Of a stretch of DNA of 64,000 bases, positions 29,482 through 38,534 are shown in pieces (the stretch's first letter is position 1; every line of letters begins with the position of its first letter). The stretch is from Aquimarina sp. AU58 (GTDB lineage Bacteria > Bacteroidota > Bacteroidia > Flavobacteriales > Flavobacteriaceae). A model generated the notes under the pieces. That model was not told the origin of the DNA. It saw only the letters and a program-made list of their open reading frames with translations, and did no database searches. The stretch spans positions 369,377-433,376 of the forward strand of contig NZ_OMPD01000007.1 of the NCBI RefSeq assembly GCF_900312745.1, in the 5' to 3' direction. A program made the position numbers and the translations under genes.

Positions 29482-30210
29482 ATGGAATTTAAACCCCTAG
29501 ATCCCAAAGGAAAATTATACCTAATCCCAACACGATTAGGAGATGATGTCCCTTTAGAAGTACTTCCTATATCCATTAAAAAGGTATTAGAGCAAGTAAA
29601 TCACTATATTGTAGAAAACGAAAAACCTGCAAGACGATTCATAAAAAAAGTAAGCCCCAGCAAGTCTCAACGTTCTATTGTTATACACACTGTTAACAAA
29701 TACACGGATATCTCGGAGATACCAAGCTATCTCACACCTTGCCTTAACGGGGAATCTATCGGTTTATTATCTGATGCCGGATGCCCCGGAATTGCTGATC
29801 CTGGAGCAGAAGTTGTTAAAATAGCTCACGAAAAAGGAATACCAGTAACACCTCTTGTAGGACCATCATCGATACTACTAGCTATGATGAGTAGCGGAAT
29901 GAATGGTCAAAGCTTCACCTTTAACGGCTATCTCCCCATCGATAAAAACGAAAGAAAGTCAACCATAAAGCATCTGGAGAAAATCTCTTTAGAAAAAAAT
30001 CAAGCACAGATATTTATCGAGACTCCATATCGAAATGACAAAATGTTTTCTGATCTCAAAACCATACTAAACACCAATACCAGGCTATGTATTGCATGTG
30101 ACATCACATTAACTACCGAATTTATTGCTACCAAAACGGTTGAAGAATGGAAAAAAGAAGAAATAGATCTTCATAAAAGGCCAACCATATACATTATACA
30201 AAGAGATTAA
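29482..30210 (+). CDS. RsmI-like SAM-dependent methyltransferase (tetrapyrrole methylase fold)
   Basis: Protein of 242 residues. It has the tetrapyrrole-methylase fold markers GKLYLIPTRLGDD, IGLLSDAGCPGIADPGAEVV and TPLVGPSSILLAMMSSGMNG, all characteristic of RsmI, which 2'-O-methylates C1402 of 16S rRNA. It is shorter than classical RsmI (about 280) and differs at the N-terminus. Flavobacteria carry such a second paralogue as I recall, so the exact substrate is uncertain. Confidence 0.82.
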   Translation: MEFKPLDPKGKLYLIPTRLGDDVPLEVLPISIKKVLEQVNHYIVENEKPARRFIKKVSPSKSQRSIVIHTVNKYTDISEIPSYLTPCLNGESIGLLSDAGCPGIADPGAEVVKIAHEKGIPVTPLVGPSSILLAMMSSGMNGQSFTFNGYLPIDKNERKSTIKHLEKISLEKNQAQIFIETPYRNDKMFSDLKTILNTNTRLCIACDITLTTEFIATKTVEEWKKEEIDLHKRPTIYIIQRD

Positions 30211-30226
30211 GCCTAAGAAAAAGAAA

Positions 30227-30868
30227 CTAGATTGCTTTTGCTTTTTTATTAGGAACAACAAAAGAAGTATCATACCCTCCAAATCGTTTCATATAATAAC
30301 GAATTGTAGTACCAAAAGCATCTGCAAACCCTTCTACTCCACCGCTACGTAAATATTTTTTTACCGCACCTGGTCCAGATAGATGAGCAGCAGCCAGAAT
30401 CCCCGACTCTGTTACTTCTATCCCATTTATCCTTCTACCAACATACCACTTTATATCCCTACGCAGCACCCACTTATTTCTAGACAGATTAGCATAAAAT
30501 GCTTTTTCCTGAAGAGCAGGATTGCTAAGAAATTTATTTCTTTTTACATTTTTAATACCTATCAAATCAAGTGTTCCTTTACCAAATTGATATTTCCCCA
30601 AATAACCAAATTGATTAACCACACCATAATCTCCACGAGACTCCTTAAAAGCAACAGCCTCTTTAAACCCTATATAAGATTTACCAAGCTCTGGAGAGAT
30701 AACTATATTATCATCTTCTATTTCACTAAAATTCGGTGCGATGTAATATAGATCCAAACCTTCCGTACTATAAGAACTAAGATCTATACTTTCTTTTGTT
30801 TTAAAACTTAGCAAGAGTATTCCCCCAATTGTAAGTAATACAGATAATCCTACTATCTTCTTTATCAT
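30227..30868 (-). CDS. Lytic-transglycosylase-like periplasmic protein
   Basis: Protein of 213 residues from the ATG at 30868, with an N-terminal membrane anchor or signal (KIVGLSVLLTIGGILLLSF). An upstream in-frame start at 30910 adds 14 residues before it. The central part FKEAVAFKESRGDYGVVNQF, then GYLGKYQFGKGTLDLIGI, resembles a lysozyme-like/SLT fold with Glu in KESRGDY as the likely catalytic acid. The later AAAHLSGPGAVKKYLRSGG fits too. Peptidoglycan cleavage is inferred. A CAAATATA (complement TATATTTG, 30930-30937) is the probable -7 element. Confidence 0.72.
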   Translation of the reverse strand: MIKKIVGLSVLLTIGGILLLSFKTKESIDLSSYSTEGLDLYYIAPNFSEIEDDNIVISPELGKSYIGFKEAVAFKESRGDYGVVNQFGYLGKYQFGKGTLDLIGIKNVKRNKFLSNPALQEKAFYANLSRNKWVLRRDIKWYVGRRINGIEVTESGILAAAHLSGPGAVKKYLRSGGVEGFADAFGTTIRYYMKRFGGYDTSFVVPNKKAKAI

Positions 30869-31221
30869 ATAAAAAATTTCTAAGTAGCCATCATAAATGA
30901 CGTCCCCCACTACTTAAATTTTTGCCGTGCAAATATACAACTTTTTTAAAAAATAAAAAGAATTAAGTGTTAAAATAATTATAATACTGAAAAACAGTGT
31001 TTTACAACAAAAAACAGGCTTAAAAACGGTTAAATCTTCCATAAAAAACCTTAAAAACGACACTTAAACGTCAAACCTAGTATTTTAATCGAGAAAAAAT
31101 AAATAATCTCATTTGTAAGTAATTCACAAAAAAGAATGCACTTTTGTTAATAAATTCGTGTTGCTTTTTATTTAAAAAGAAGAAATTACTGTTTTTTTTC
31201 CTACAAAAAACAGGTCGACAA
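30869..31221. other. 353-bp AT-rich intergenic region
   Basis: Between the lytic-transglycosylase-like gene and the end of mltG, both on the minus strand. It contains the TATATTTG -7 candidate for the former (complement of 30930-30937). An imperfect T/A-rich hairpin (CTGTTTTTT at 31189-31197 with AAAAAACAG at 31205-31213) just beyond the mltG stop may help terminate mltG transcription. No ORF of note and no tRNA was seen. Confidence 0.5.
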
Positions 31222-32265
31222 TCATCGTTTTACCCCCTGTTTATTAATCCAGTTAACATATTGTTTTTTATTACGGTTATGCTGGCTGATTGTCTTGGCA
31301 AATTTATGATATCCGAAGTTTTCTACATTAGCTACAAAAAAGTAATATTCATGCTTTTCGTAGTTAAGAACCGCATCTATTGACGAAATATCTGGCATCG
31401 CTATTGGCCCAGGAGGTAAAGAAGCATACTTATAAGTATTATAAGGGCTATCCAGCTCTAAATCTTTATATAACACACGTTTTATAATTACATCCCAGTC
31501 ATCGCGATGTTTTTTAATTGCATAGATTACGGTCGGGTCAGCGTCTAATTTCCAATTATTATTATACCTATTCATATAGACTCCTGCTACTCTTGGGCGT
31601 TCATCTACTTTTGCCGTTTCTTTTTGCACAATAGAAGCAATAGTAATCACCTGATTTTGGGTTAACCCAATTTGCTTTGCTTTTGACACCCGGGATTCGT
31701 TCCAAAATCGTTTATACTCTTTCAACATTCTTTGTCTAAACTGTTCTGCAGAAGTATTCCAAAAGAACTCATACTTATTAGGAATATACATCGCTAAAGC
31801 AGTTTCTAAAGAAAAATCATTTGCTTCTAAAAAAGATTCTTCTTTAAATGCTTTTAACAAAGAAATACTATCCGGCTCGATCTGTGAAGCAATTCTACCT
31901 GCAAGGTTCTCCAGCCTTTCTTGATTATTAAAGCTTACATGTATAGGTGAATTTTTACTTCGTAAAACATTTATAATATCATTATTATTAAGGCCTTTTT
32001 GTATAATATATCGCCCTGCCTTAATGTTATCAATATACCCTTTCCTTCTTGCAATCCTATCAAAACTGTAAATATCGTTAACCACGGGGTTAATCGTTTC
32101 AATAAGTTCTGTATAAGTAGCTCCTGTGGGGATATAGATGGTTGCTGTTTTAGTTTCAAAATTCGTATTAGGAGAAAAAACTGCCTGATAGACATAATAC
32201 GCAAAAATTCCTCCTGCAATTAAACCTAATAATGCAATAACTAATAGTATTTTTTTAATGTACAT
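31222..32265 (-). CDS. mltG: Endolytic transglycosylase MltG
   Basis: Inner-membrane enzyme that cuts nascent peptidoglycan and limits glycan chain length; 347 residues. A single N-terminal transmembrane segment is at about 5-27. A LysM-like region follows (TIYIPTGATYTELIETI). The YceG core has TIASIVQKETAKVDERPRVA with the catalytic Glu, then VYMNRYNNNWKLDADPTVIY and YNTYKYASLPPGPIAMPD. It overlaps the GNAT gene by 11 bp in the dapF-GNAT-mltG group. Confidence 0.95.
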   Translation of the reverse strand: MYIKKILLVIALLGLIAGGIFAYYVYQAVFSPNTNFETKTATIYIPTGATYTELIETINPVVNDIYSFDRIARRKGYIDNIKAGRYIIQKGLNNNDIINVLRSKNSPIHVSFNNQERLENLAGRIASQIEPDSISLLKAFKEESFLEANDFSLETALAMYIPNKYEFFWNTSAEQFRQRMLKEYKRFWNESRVSKAKQIGLTQNQVITIASIVQKETAKVDERPRVAGVYMNRYNNNWKLDADPTVIYAIKKHRDDWDVIIKRVLYKDLELDSPYNTYKYASLPPGPIAMPDISSIDAVLNYEKHEYYFFVANVENFGYHKFAKTISQHNRNKKQYVNWINKQGVKR

Positions 32266-32782
32266 ATACTAACTGATATAAAAATTCGTCTTTATAAACA
32301 TCTTTTACTCGATTCCACTCTTTCTTTACCCCAACTTTATTAAATCCTCTATTTTCAAATAATTTAATACTAGTCTCATTATCTTCAGAAATATTTGCAT
32401 ACAACTGATGCAAATGCAAGTGAGTAAAACCATAGTTTACAATAAGCTCCAAAGCTTCTGCTCCATAACCCTTGCCTCTATTTTCTTTTTCTGCTATCAA
32501 AACACCTACTCCCGCTCTATTATGCATAGGGTTGAAATCAAACAAATCTATCAAACCCAGTGTAGCATGATCATTAGAACAAATAACCAATCGCAACTGT
32601 TTTACCTCATAAATATCTTTATGTGAATTCTCTAAATACTCTTTAATCAAAAATCGAGAGTATGGAGTCTGGGTAGAGCTCATTTCCCAAATCTGTTCAT
32701 CATTTTCTACAATATAAACAAAATCAAGATCTTCGGGTTCAAGAGCCCGCAAATAAATATTTTTCCCTTTTAATGTTACCAT
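32255..32782 (-). CDS. GNAT family N-acetyltransferase (RimJ/RimL-like)
   Basis: Acetyltransferase of 175 residues. The beginning GKNIYLRALEPEDLDFVY and the motif GVLIAEKENRGKGYGAEALE place it in the ribosomal-protein-acetyltransferase-like group, with NISEDNETSIKLFENRGFNK at the end. SpeG-type polyamine acetyltransferases have a similar pattern, so the substrate is open. It overlaps dapF by 7 bp and mltG by 11 bp, hence is translationally coupled to both. Confidence 0.88.
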   Translation of the reverse strand: MVTLKGKNIYLRALEPEDLDFVYIVENDEQIWEMSSTQTPYSRFLIKEYLENSHKDIYEVKQLRLVICSNDHATLGLIDLFDFNPMHNRAGVGVLIAEKENRGKGYGAEALELIVNYGFTHLHLHQLYANISEDNETSIKLFENRGFNKVGVKKEWNRVKDVYKDEFLYQLVYVH

Positions 32783-33561
32783 GTAATCTCCCCTTTAAAA
32801 ACCTGTTCTGCAGGTCCTATCAAAAAGATATTCTTATATCCATTTCCATTTTTTTGAAAAGTAACTTTTAGTCTTCCTCCTTGGGTATGAATATCAATTT
32901 CCTGATCATTTGTTAATTTGGTCGCATGCATAGAAAGAGCTACTGCAGTAACTCCTGTACCACACGATAGCGTTTCATTTTCTACTCCCCTTTCATAAGT
33001 ACGTACAGCAAATTCGTTCTCGTTTTTCTTTTCTACAAAATTCACATTACTGCCAGTTTCAAAATAAGGAGCTCCTTTTCGTATCGCTCTTCCTTTATTT
33101 TCTACATCATAATTCGTTAAATCTTTAACCATTGCAACATGATGAGGAGAACCTGTGTCCAAAAATAAATGTGTATCATACTTCTCTATCTCAGACACAT
33201 TCTGCATTTGCAAATACACCAAACTATCTTTTATTTCAGCTTTATGCTTACCATCAATTGCAGTAAAGGTAGCCTTATCTTTTATCACTCCTAGAAAAGC
33301 TGCAAAAGCAACCAGGCATCTCCCTCCATTACCACACATTGAGCTTTCGTTTCCATCTGCATTAAAATAAACCATTGTAAAGTCATCCTCTTTATCCTGA
33401 GAAAGCTCTAACAGCATTAAACCATCGGCTCCAACACCAAATTTTCTGTCACAAAGTCTGGCAAACAATTTGGTATCATTTTTGGAGAGTATAGAATCTC
33501 TATTATCAATGATTACAAAATCATTCCCTGTACCCTGATATTTATAAAACGTAAGAGTCAT
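32776..33561 (-). CDS. dapF: Diaminopimelate epimerase
   Basis: Converts LL- to meso-diaminopimelate for lysine and peptidoglycan; 261 residues, cytoplasmic. The two catalytic cysteines are present: Cys76 in NADGNESSMCGNGGRC and Cys200 in ETLSCGTGVTA. It is the first gene of a three-gene group with a GNAT and mltG, which fits a cell-wall theme. A TACCTTTG (complement of 33582-33589) is a good -7 element that would give a leader of about 14 nt. Confidence 0.97.
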   Translation of the reverse strand: MTLTFYKYQGTGNDFVIIDNRDSILSKNDTKLFARLCDRKFGVGADGLMLLELSQDKEDDFTMVYFNADGNESSMCGNGGRCLVAFAAFLGVIKDKATFTAIDGKHKAEIKDSLVYLQMQNVSEIEKYDTHLFLDTGSPHHVAMVKDLTNYDVENKGRAIRKGAPYFETGSNVNFVEKKNENEFAVRTYERGVENETLSCGTGVTAVALSMHATKLTNDQEIDIHTQGGRLKVTFQKNGNGYKNIFLIGPAEQVFKGEITW

Positions 33562-33581
33562 TATTCTTTCAATTATAAGGA

Positions 33582-33589
33582 CAAAGGTA
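33582..33589 (-). promoter_or_regulatory. -7 element of the dapF operon promoter
   Basis: The complement reads TACCTTTG, an exact TAnnTTTG, located 20 bp ahead of the dapF ATG. A -33 TTG at the ideal spacing was not found; the nearest (complement of 33603-33605) is only 13 bp away. Confidence 0.4.
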
Positions 33590-33727
33590 CAAAGAATGTT
33601 ATCAAAAAACCGTTGTTAATTGTGAGTTAAATTTCATAAAAAAAGTATACTATAATTGTAATTTTAAGAGTTAATACAAGTCTATTAGATTAGTATTACA
33701 TAAATCAAACAAAAAAAAGAGAAGAAA

Positions 33728-35137
33728 ATGAAAAGATTTTTGAGTTTATTGGTTGTAGCTATCCTAGCAGGTATATTTACTTTAGGCGCGTATAAAATGT
33801 TTTTAGAGCCTGAAGCCATCGTTGTTAATGAAAGTGAAGCCAAACCAAATCTAACCCCTGTAAATTATACCCTAACTAACACTAATGCTTCTGTTTCTGG
33901 CATTGATTTTACCACTGCCGCAGAAAAAACAGTGAATGCAGTAGTTCATGTTAAACAATATGGGATTACACGTGCGCCAAGGAATTTAATGGAGTTTCTC
34001 AGAAACGGTGGAGCACAGGAAAGAAGAATTCAAGGTGCTGGATCAGGAGTTATTATTACAGAAGATGGATATATTGTAACCAACAACCACGTAATTGACG
34101 GAGCTACTGATTTAGAAATTACACTAAATAATAATAAGTCTTATAAAGCCAAAGTAGTTGGTACTGCTCCACAGTCTGATATAGCACTCATCAAGATCGA
34201 TGCTGAAGAAAAATTATCCTACATCCCATTTGGTGATTCTAATTCGGCTAAAATCGGAGAATGGGTACTTGCTGTAGGAAATCCGTTCAACCTTACTTCT
34301 ACTGTTACTGCCGGTATTATTAGTGCAAAATCAAGAGATTTAGATGAATCTGATGGTAAAGCTCAATCTTTTATACAAACAGATGCCGCTATCAATCCCG
34401 GAAATAGTGGTGGCGCATTAGTAAATGTAAGAGGAGAATTAATCGGGATAAATACAGCCATAACTTCACAAACTGGAAGTTATGTAGGATATGCCTTTGC
34501 TGTACCTTCAAATAATGCTAAGAAAATAATCGACGATATTATAGAGTTTGGTGGCGTACAAAGAGGAATATTAGGAATTACAGGAGGAACTATAAACCCA
34601 AAAGCAATGGAAGCCTATGATATCTCTACTAGCCAAGGAGTAGTTGTAGCATCTGTTGCCGATGGCAGTGGAGCAAAAAAAGCAGGGCTTTTAGAAGGAG
34701 ATGTCATAAAAGAAATAGATGGACTACCAATAAGAAAATTTTCGGATTTAACAGGATATGTAAACAGCAAGAGACCAAAAGATGTTATTAATGTACGTGT
34801 GTTAAGAAAAAACAAAGAACTTATTTTACCGGTTACCTTATCAAAATACGAAATTCAAAAATATAATATAGATGATGTTGGTGTAGAAGTAGCTAACCCA
34901 CGTAAAGACTATTTAAAGAAATTTAACCTTGATCATGGAGTTGTAATTAGCAAAGCACTAAGTTCGAGAATGAAAAGATACAATCTGGAAGGTCTTATTA
35001 TTAGTGAAATAGACGGAAAAAAAGTAAAGAATGTTATTGAAGTAAAAGAAATAATTGAAAATAAATATAAAGACGAAGACATCACCATTAGCCTAGTAGA
35101 CAGAAATGGTCAGAAAAGAGAATTTGTATTTCAATAA
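33728..35137 (+). CDS. Deg/HtrA-type periplasmic serine endoprotease
   Basis: Envelope quality-control protease and chaperone; 469 residues. It has an N-terminal signal or anchor (residues 1-22). The trypsin-like triad is His121 (VTNNHVIDG), Asp151 (SDIALIKID) and Ser227 (NPGNSGGALVN). A PDZ domain follows at about 280-370 (GVVVASVADGSGAKKAGLLE), and a second PDZ-like stretch at about 385-469 (NLEGLIISEIDGKKV). This is the DegP/DegQ organisation. A strong intrinsic terminator directly follows, so it is a single-gene transcript. Confidence 0.95.
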   Translation: MKRFLSLLVVAILAGIFTLGAYKMFLEPEAIVVNESEAKPNLTPVNYTLTNTNASVSGIDFTTAAEKTVNAVVHVKQYGITRAPRNLMEFLRNGGAQERRIQGAGSGVIITEDGYIVTNNHVIDGATDLEITLNNNKSYKAKVVGTAPQSDIALIKIDAEEKLSYIPFGDSNSAKIGEWVLAVGNPFNLTSTVTAGIISAKSRDLDESDGKAQSFIQTDAAINPGNSGGALVNVRGELIGINTAITSQTGSYVGYAFAVPSNNAKKIIDDIIEFGGVQRGILGITGGTINPKAMEAYDISTSQGVVVASVADGSGAKKAGLLEGDVIKEIDGLPIRKFSDLTGYVNSKRPKDVINVRVLRKNKELILPVTLSKYEIQKYNIDDVGVEVANPRKDYLKKFNLDHGVVISKALSSRMKRYNLEGLIISEIDGKKVKNVIEVKEIIENKYKDEDITISLVDRNGQKREFVFQ

Positions 35138-35166
35138 GCATCACAAAACACAATTATAATAGCACC

Positions 35167-35201
35167 TCCCATTACTTTTATAAAGTAATGGGATTTTTTT
35201 T
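35167..35201 (+). terminator. Intrinsic terminator after the Deg protease gene
   Basis: Perfect 12-bp stem TCCCATTACTTT (35167-35178) / AAAGTAATGGGA (35182-35193) with a 3-nt loop, followed by eight T (35194-35201). Confidence 0.95.
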
Positions 35202-35234
35202 CACAAAAGGTTTCACGAAAACGTTTGAAATATA

Positions 35235-35242
35235 TACTTTTG
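35235..35242 (+). promoter_or_regulatory. -7 element upstream of GAPDH
   Basis: TACTTTTG matches TAnnTTTG, 34 bp ahead of the GAPDH ATG and just beyond the preceding terminator, so it is well placed. A -33 TTG at standard spacing is not obvious. Confidence 0.5.
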
Positions 35243-35276
35243 CACGAAATTTCAAGACTTTAAAACACAACACATT

Positions 35277-36725
35277 ATGAGCTCTAACGAAGTTTATGAA
35301 AAAGAATTAGCCTTTCAGGCAGACAGACGTCGCGCTACAGTAGCATTTATAAAGACTGTAAGTGATCTTTGGTACGACAATTCTATCGAGTTGGTACTTT
35401 TCCGCAATCAGCTAATTGATAAAAACGTAAGTGAAATTATCAATCTGCACGAATATGCTGGCGAGTTTGTACAAAAACCTATTTCAATTTTTGATTCTGT
35501 AGAAATTGCACAAGCTATCAAATTAATGAATTTACCTCCATCAAAATTAGACATAGGTAAACTTACGTATGAGTATCATTTAGCAAGTGATGAATACAGT
35601 TCGATAAATAGCTTTGTACAAAATAAGCTAAAAGATGCAAAAACATTCAAACCAATTTCTCCAAAAAATGTAGTCCTATATGGATTTGGACGAATCGGTC
35701 GTTTAGTAGCCAGAGAATTAATGACCATTACTGGTAAAGGAAGCCAATTAAGGCTTAGAGCTATAGTAACGAGAGGAGCTATCACTCAAGAAGTATTAGA
35801 GAAAAGAGCCTCATTGCTTCGTAGTGATTCTGTGCATGGAGATTTTGCTGGTACCGTAGAAACAGACTTAGCCAATAGCGCTTTAATCATAAATGGTACC
35901 ACTGTAAAAATTATTAGCGCCAATAATCCAGAAGATATAGATTACACATCTTACGGAATTCAGGATGCTTTGATAATAGATAACACAGGTGCTTTTAGAG
36001 ATAAAGAAGCCCTTAGCAGACACCTGGCAGCTAAGGGAGCTAGTAAAGTATTACTTACCGCTCCCGGAAAAGGAGTTCCTAATATTGTACACGGAGTTAA
36101 TCATAAAGAACATGATCCAGACAAAGTAGATGTTTTTTCTGCTGCTTCTTGTACTACCAATGCAATTACCCCAATACTACAAGCTGTAGATGAAAGTTTT
36201 GGCGTAGTTAATGGTCACTTAGAAACAATACATGCATATACTAATGACCAAAACCTGGTAGATAATATGCATAAAAAATACAGAAGAGGTCGTGCTGCAG
36301 CTCTAAATATGGTAATCACAGAAACAGGAGCAGGAAAAGCAGTTTCTAAAGCGCTTCCAAGTTTTGAAGGAAAACTAACATCTAATGCAATACGAGTTCC
36401 TGTACCAAATGGATCATTAGCAATTCTTAATCTTAATTTAGAAAAAGAAGCTTCTAAAGAAAGTATGAATACGGTACTTAAAAAATATGCACTAGAAGGA
36501 GATTTGGTAGAGCAAATAAAATATTCACTAGATAATGAATTAGTATCTAGCGATATTATTGGTTCTTCTGCACCCTCTATATATGATAGCAATGCTACTA
36601 TTGTTGATGCAAAAGGAAATAATGCGGTTTTATATGTATGGTATGACAATGAGTATGGATATAGTCATCAAGTAATTAGACTATCAAAATATATTGCCAA
36701 AGTAAGACGTTTTACTTATTATTAG
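35277..36725 (+). CDS. Glyceraldehyde-3-phosphate dehydrogenase with N-terminal extension
   Basis: NAD(P)-dependent oxidation of glyceraldehyde-3-phosphate, or the reverse in gluconeogenesis. It has 482 residues, about 145 longer than standard GAPDH. The Rossmann start VVLYGFGRIGRLVAREL lies at 132-148, and the catalytic Cys292 in SAASCTTNAITP. The C-terminal DNEYGYSHQVIRL (NxxxYS pattern) is intact. The first 130 residues form a helical domain (ELAFQADRRRATVAFIKTVS, NVSEIINLHEYAGEF) not present in classical GAPDH. Long GAPDHs of this kind occur in Bacteroidota. The role of the extension is unknown. Terminators flank it on both sides. Confidence 0.95.
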   Translation: MSSNEVYEKELAFQADRRRATVAFIKTVSDLWYDNSIELVLFRNQLIDKNVSEIINLHEYAGEFVQKPISIFDSVEIAQAIKLMNLPPSKLDIGKLTYEYHLASDEYSSINSFVQNKLKDAKTFKPISPKNVVLYGFGRIGRLVARELMTITGKGSQLRLRAIVTRGAITQEVLEKRASLLRSDSVHGDFAGTVETDLANSALIINGTTVKIISANNPEDIDYTSYGIQDALIIDNTGAFRDKEALSRHLAAKGASKVLLTAPGKGVPNIVHGVNHKEHDPDKVDVFSAASCTTNAITPILQAVDESFGVVNGHLETIHAYTNDQNLVDNMHKKYRRGRAAALNMVITETGAGKAVSKALPSFEGKLTSNAIRVPVPNGSLAILNLNLEKEASKESMNTVLKKYALEGDLVEQIKYSLDNELVSSDIIGSSAPSIYDSNATIVDAKGNNAVLYVWYDNEYGYSHQVIRLSKYIAKVRRFTYY

Positions 36726-36748
36726 TAGCCGTTTTTACTAAAATTTCT

Positions 36749-36784
36749 AAAGTCGTTATTTATATAAATAACGACTTTTTTTAT
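36749..36784 (+). terminator. Intrinsic terminator after GAPDH
   Basis: Perfect 14-bp stem AAAGTCGTTATTTA (36749-36762) / TAAATAACGACTTT (36765-36778) running into a T tract to about 36782. Confidence 0.93.
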
Positions 36785-37077
36785 TGCTATTCTCCAAAAA
36801 GAAAAAGTGTCATTTCTAAAACCTGTTTTAAAAAGATGTAAGATTTTAACTATCAACAATCTAGACTCAAAATCATCTCTACGTGAATTCTTGCAAAAAA
36901 AACTTTATAATTACTCACAATATCGTACATTTATTACCGTTACAGAAGAAATTAATAACCGAAAAGAAACGACATATAAATATTCCCTATACTACAAAGT
37001 CATTAGTTATTTTATTCTCTAACTACTCCACACTATAGGGATACCGTATCTAACCATTAAAAATTAAGAATAACAAT

Positions 37078-37695
37078 ATGAAATTACCACAGTATCTACT
37101 AGTTTTAATACTACTTCTATCTTTTTTTGAAACTACCTATGCACAAGAAGAAAATGCAACTGTTGCTGATGCTTTAAGGCAGGAAAAGATCGAAGGACAA
37201 TTTGATATGGTGATAAAAAAATCCGGGAAATTTCAAGAATACAAAGTAGTAAAGCTTGTTTGGTTAAACAAACTTAAAAATAACACTATAGATACAATTA
37301 AAACATTAGAATCAAAATTAAATACTACCAATCTTAAGATTGATGAGCAAAAATCTACAATAACCGGACTCGAAGAATCACTTGCCAAAACAAATGGAGA
37401 CCTTACTACTGTTACTAAAGAAAAAAACAGCATTAACTTTTTTGGAGCAGCACTAACCAAATCCAGTTACAAAACCATTATGTGGGTTATTATTGGTGTG
37501 CTCATCGCCTTGCTTAGTTTCTTTATATATAAATTCAAAAATAGTAATACAATAACGTTACAAGCCAAAAAGGCATTAACCGAAACCGAAGCAGAGTTTG
37601 AGGATCACAGACGAAGAGCTTTGGAACGAGAGCAAAAAGTAATGCGTAAACTTCAGGACGAAATTAATAAACAACGTAAAGCTGGCGCTAAGTAG
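37078..37695 (+). CDS. Membrane-anchored coiled-coil protein preceding trmD
   Basis: Protein of 205 residues with a signal peptide (ending TYAQ), a predicted coiled coil at about 70-120 (TIKTLESKLNTTNLKIDEQK), one transmembrane segment at about 137-157 (IMWVIIGVLIALLSFFIYKF), and a basic helical C-terminal tail (EAEFEDHRRRALEREQKVMR). No enzyme motif is visible. It lies 65 bp upstream of trmD. My recollection is that homologues are sometimes labelled tRNA (guanine-N1)-methyltransferase; nothing in the sequence supports that name, and the true trmD is the next gene. Function unknown. Confidence 0.8.
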   Translation: MKLPQYLLVLILLLSFFETTYAQEENATVADALRQEKIEGQFDMVIKKSGKFQEYKVVKLVWLNKLKNNTIDTIKTLESKLNTTNLKIDEQKSTITGLEESLAKTNGDLTTVTKEKNSINFFGAALTKSSYKTIMWVIIGVLIALLSFFIYKFKNSNTITLQAKKALTETEAEFEDHRRRALEREQKVMRKLQDEINKQRKAGAK

Positions 37696-37760
37696 TTTTA
37701 ATTTCTAGATTTTCATCATATTCTTTTGCATCTTTGCACCCACAAATGAATTAGATAAAG

Positions 37761-38438
37761 ATGCGCATAGATATCATCACCGTAGTACCTGATATACTAA
37801 AAAGTCCTTTTGAAGCTTCTATAATGAAGCGGTCAATAGAAAAAGGATTGGTCGAAGTACAGTTTCATAATCTTAGAGATTATACCGATACAAATTATAA
37901 ACAAGTTGATGATTATCAATTTGGTGGTGGTGCTGGTATGGTTATGATGATAGAGCCTATCGATAAATGTATTTCCAAATTAAAATCAGAAAGAGATTAC
38001 GACGAAATCATCTATATGACTCCAGATGGCGAAACTTTAAACCAAGGAATTGCAAATCAATTATCGTTAAAAGGAAATCTAATTATTCTTTGTGGTCATT
38101 ACAAAGGAGTAGATCAACGTGTAAGAGATCATTTCATTACCAAAGAAATATCTGTAGGAGATTATGTGCTATCTGGAGGAGAACTAGGTGCGCTAATATT
38201 ATGTGATACAATCATTAGACTTATTCCGGGTGTGCTTGGTAACGAAACTTCTGCATTAACCGATTCTTTTCAGGATAACTTATTAGCCCCTCCTATTTAC
38301 ACAAGACCCGCAGAATATAAAGGCTGGAAAGTACCAGAAGTTCTAACCTCTGGTAATTTTCCTAAAATAGAAACATGGCGAGAAGAACAAGCATATCAAA
38401 GAACAAAAGACAGAAGGCCTGATCTATTAGATGAATAA
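37761..38438 (+). CDS. trmD: tRNA (guanine(37)-N1)-methyltransferase TrmD
   Basis: Methylates G37 next to the anticodon, preventing frameshifting; 225 residues. The SPOUT trefoil-knot motifs are present: [42 protein letters not shown] and [10 protein letters not shown]. It is a little shorter than E. coli TrmD (255), as is common in this phylum. CATCTTTG at 37729-37736 is a one-mismatch -7 element. In many bacteria trmD neighbours rplS. Here rplS is two genes downstream with its own promoter. Confidence 0.97.
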   Translation: MRIDIITVVPDILKSPFEASIMKRSIEKGLVEVQFHNLRDYTDTNYKQVDDYQFGGGAGMVMMIEPIDKCISKLKSERDYDEIIYMTPDGETLNQGIANQLSLKGNLIILCGHYKGVDQRVRDHFITKEISVGDYVLSGGELGALILCDTIIRLIPGVLGNETSALTDSFQDNLLAPPIYTRPAEYKGWKVPEVLTSGNFPKIETWREEQAYQRTKDRRPDLLDE

Positions 38439-38476
38439 ATCATCATAATATTCATTTTAGTTTTCACTGTAAAACG

Positions 38477-38491
38477 GGTAGTATAACTACC
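38477..38491. repeat. Palindrome upstream of the YARHG gene
   Basis: GGTAGT-ATA-ACTACC, a perfect 6-bp inverted repeat with 3-bp centre. It sits 10 bp upstream of CACCTTTG (38502-38509), a one-mismatch -7 element for the gene at 38535. The position suggests an operator, but a weak hairpin after trmD is also possible. Confidence 0.35.
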
Positions 38492-38534
38492 AACTAAATA
38501 TCACCTTTGTATTAATAAGCTAAAAGCCTTTATA

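Noticed and set aside
36807..37022. 71-codon plus-strand ORF after the GAPDH terminator
   Set aside because: GTG start, no recognisable motif, signal or promoter, and low-complexity Lys/Tyr/Asn content as expected from AT-rich spacer. A gene cannot be excluded, but there is no support.
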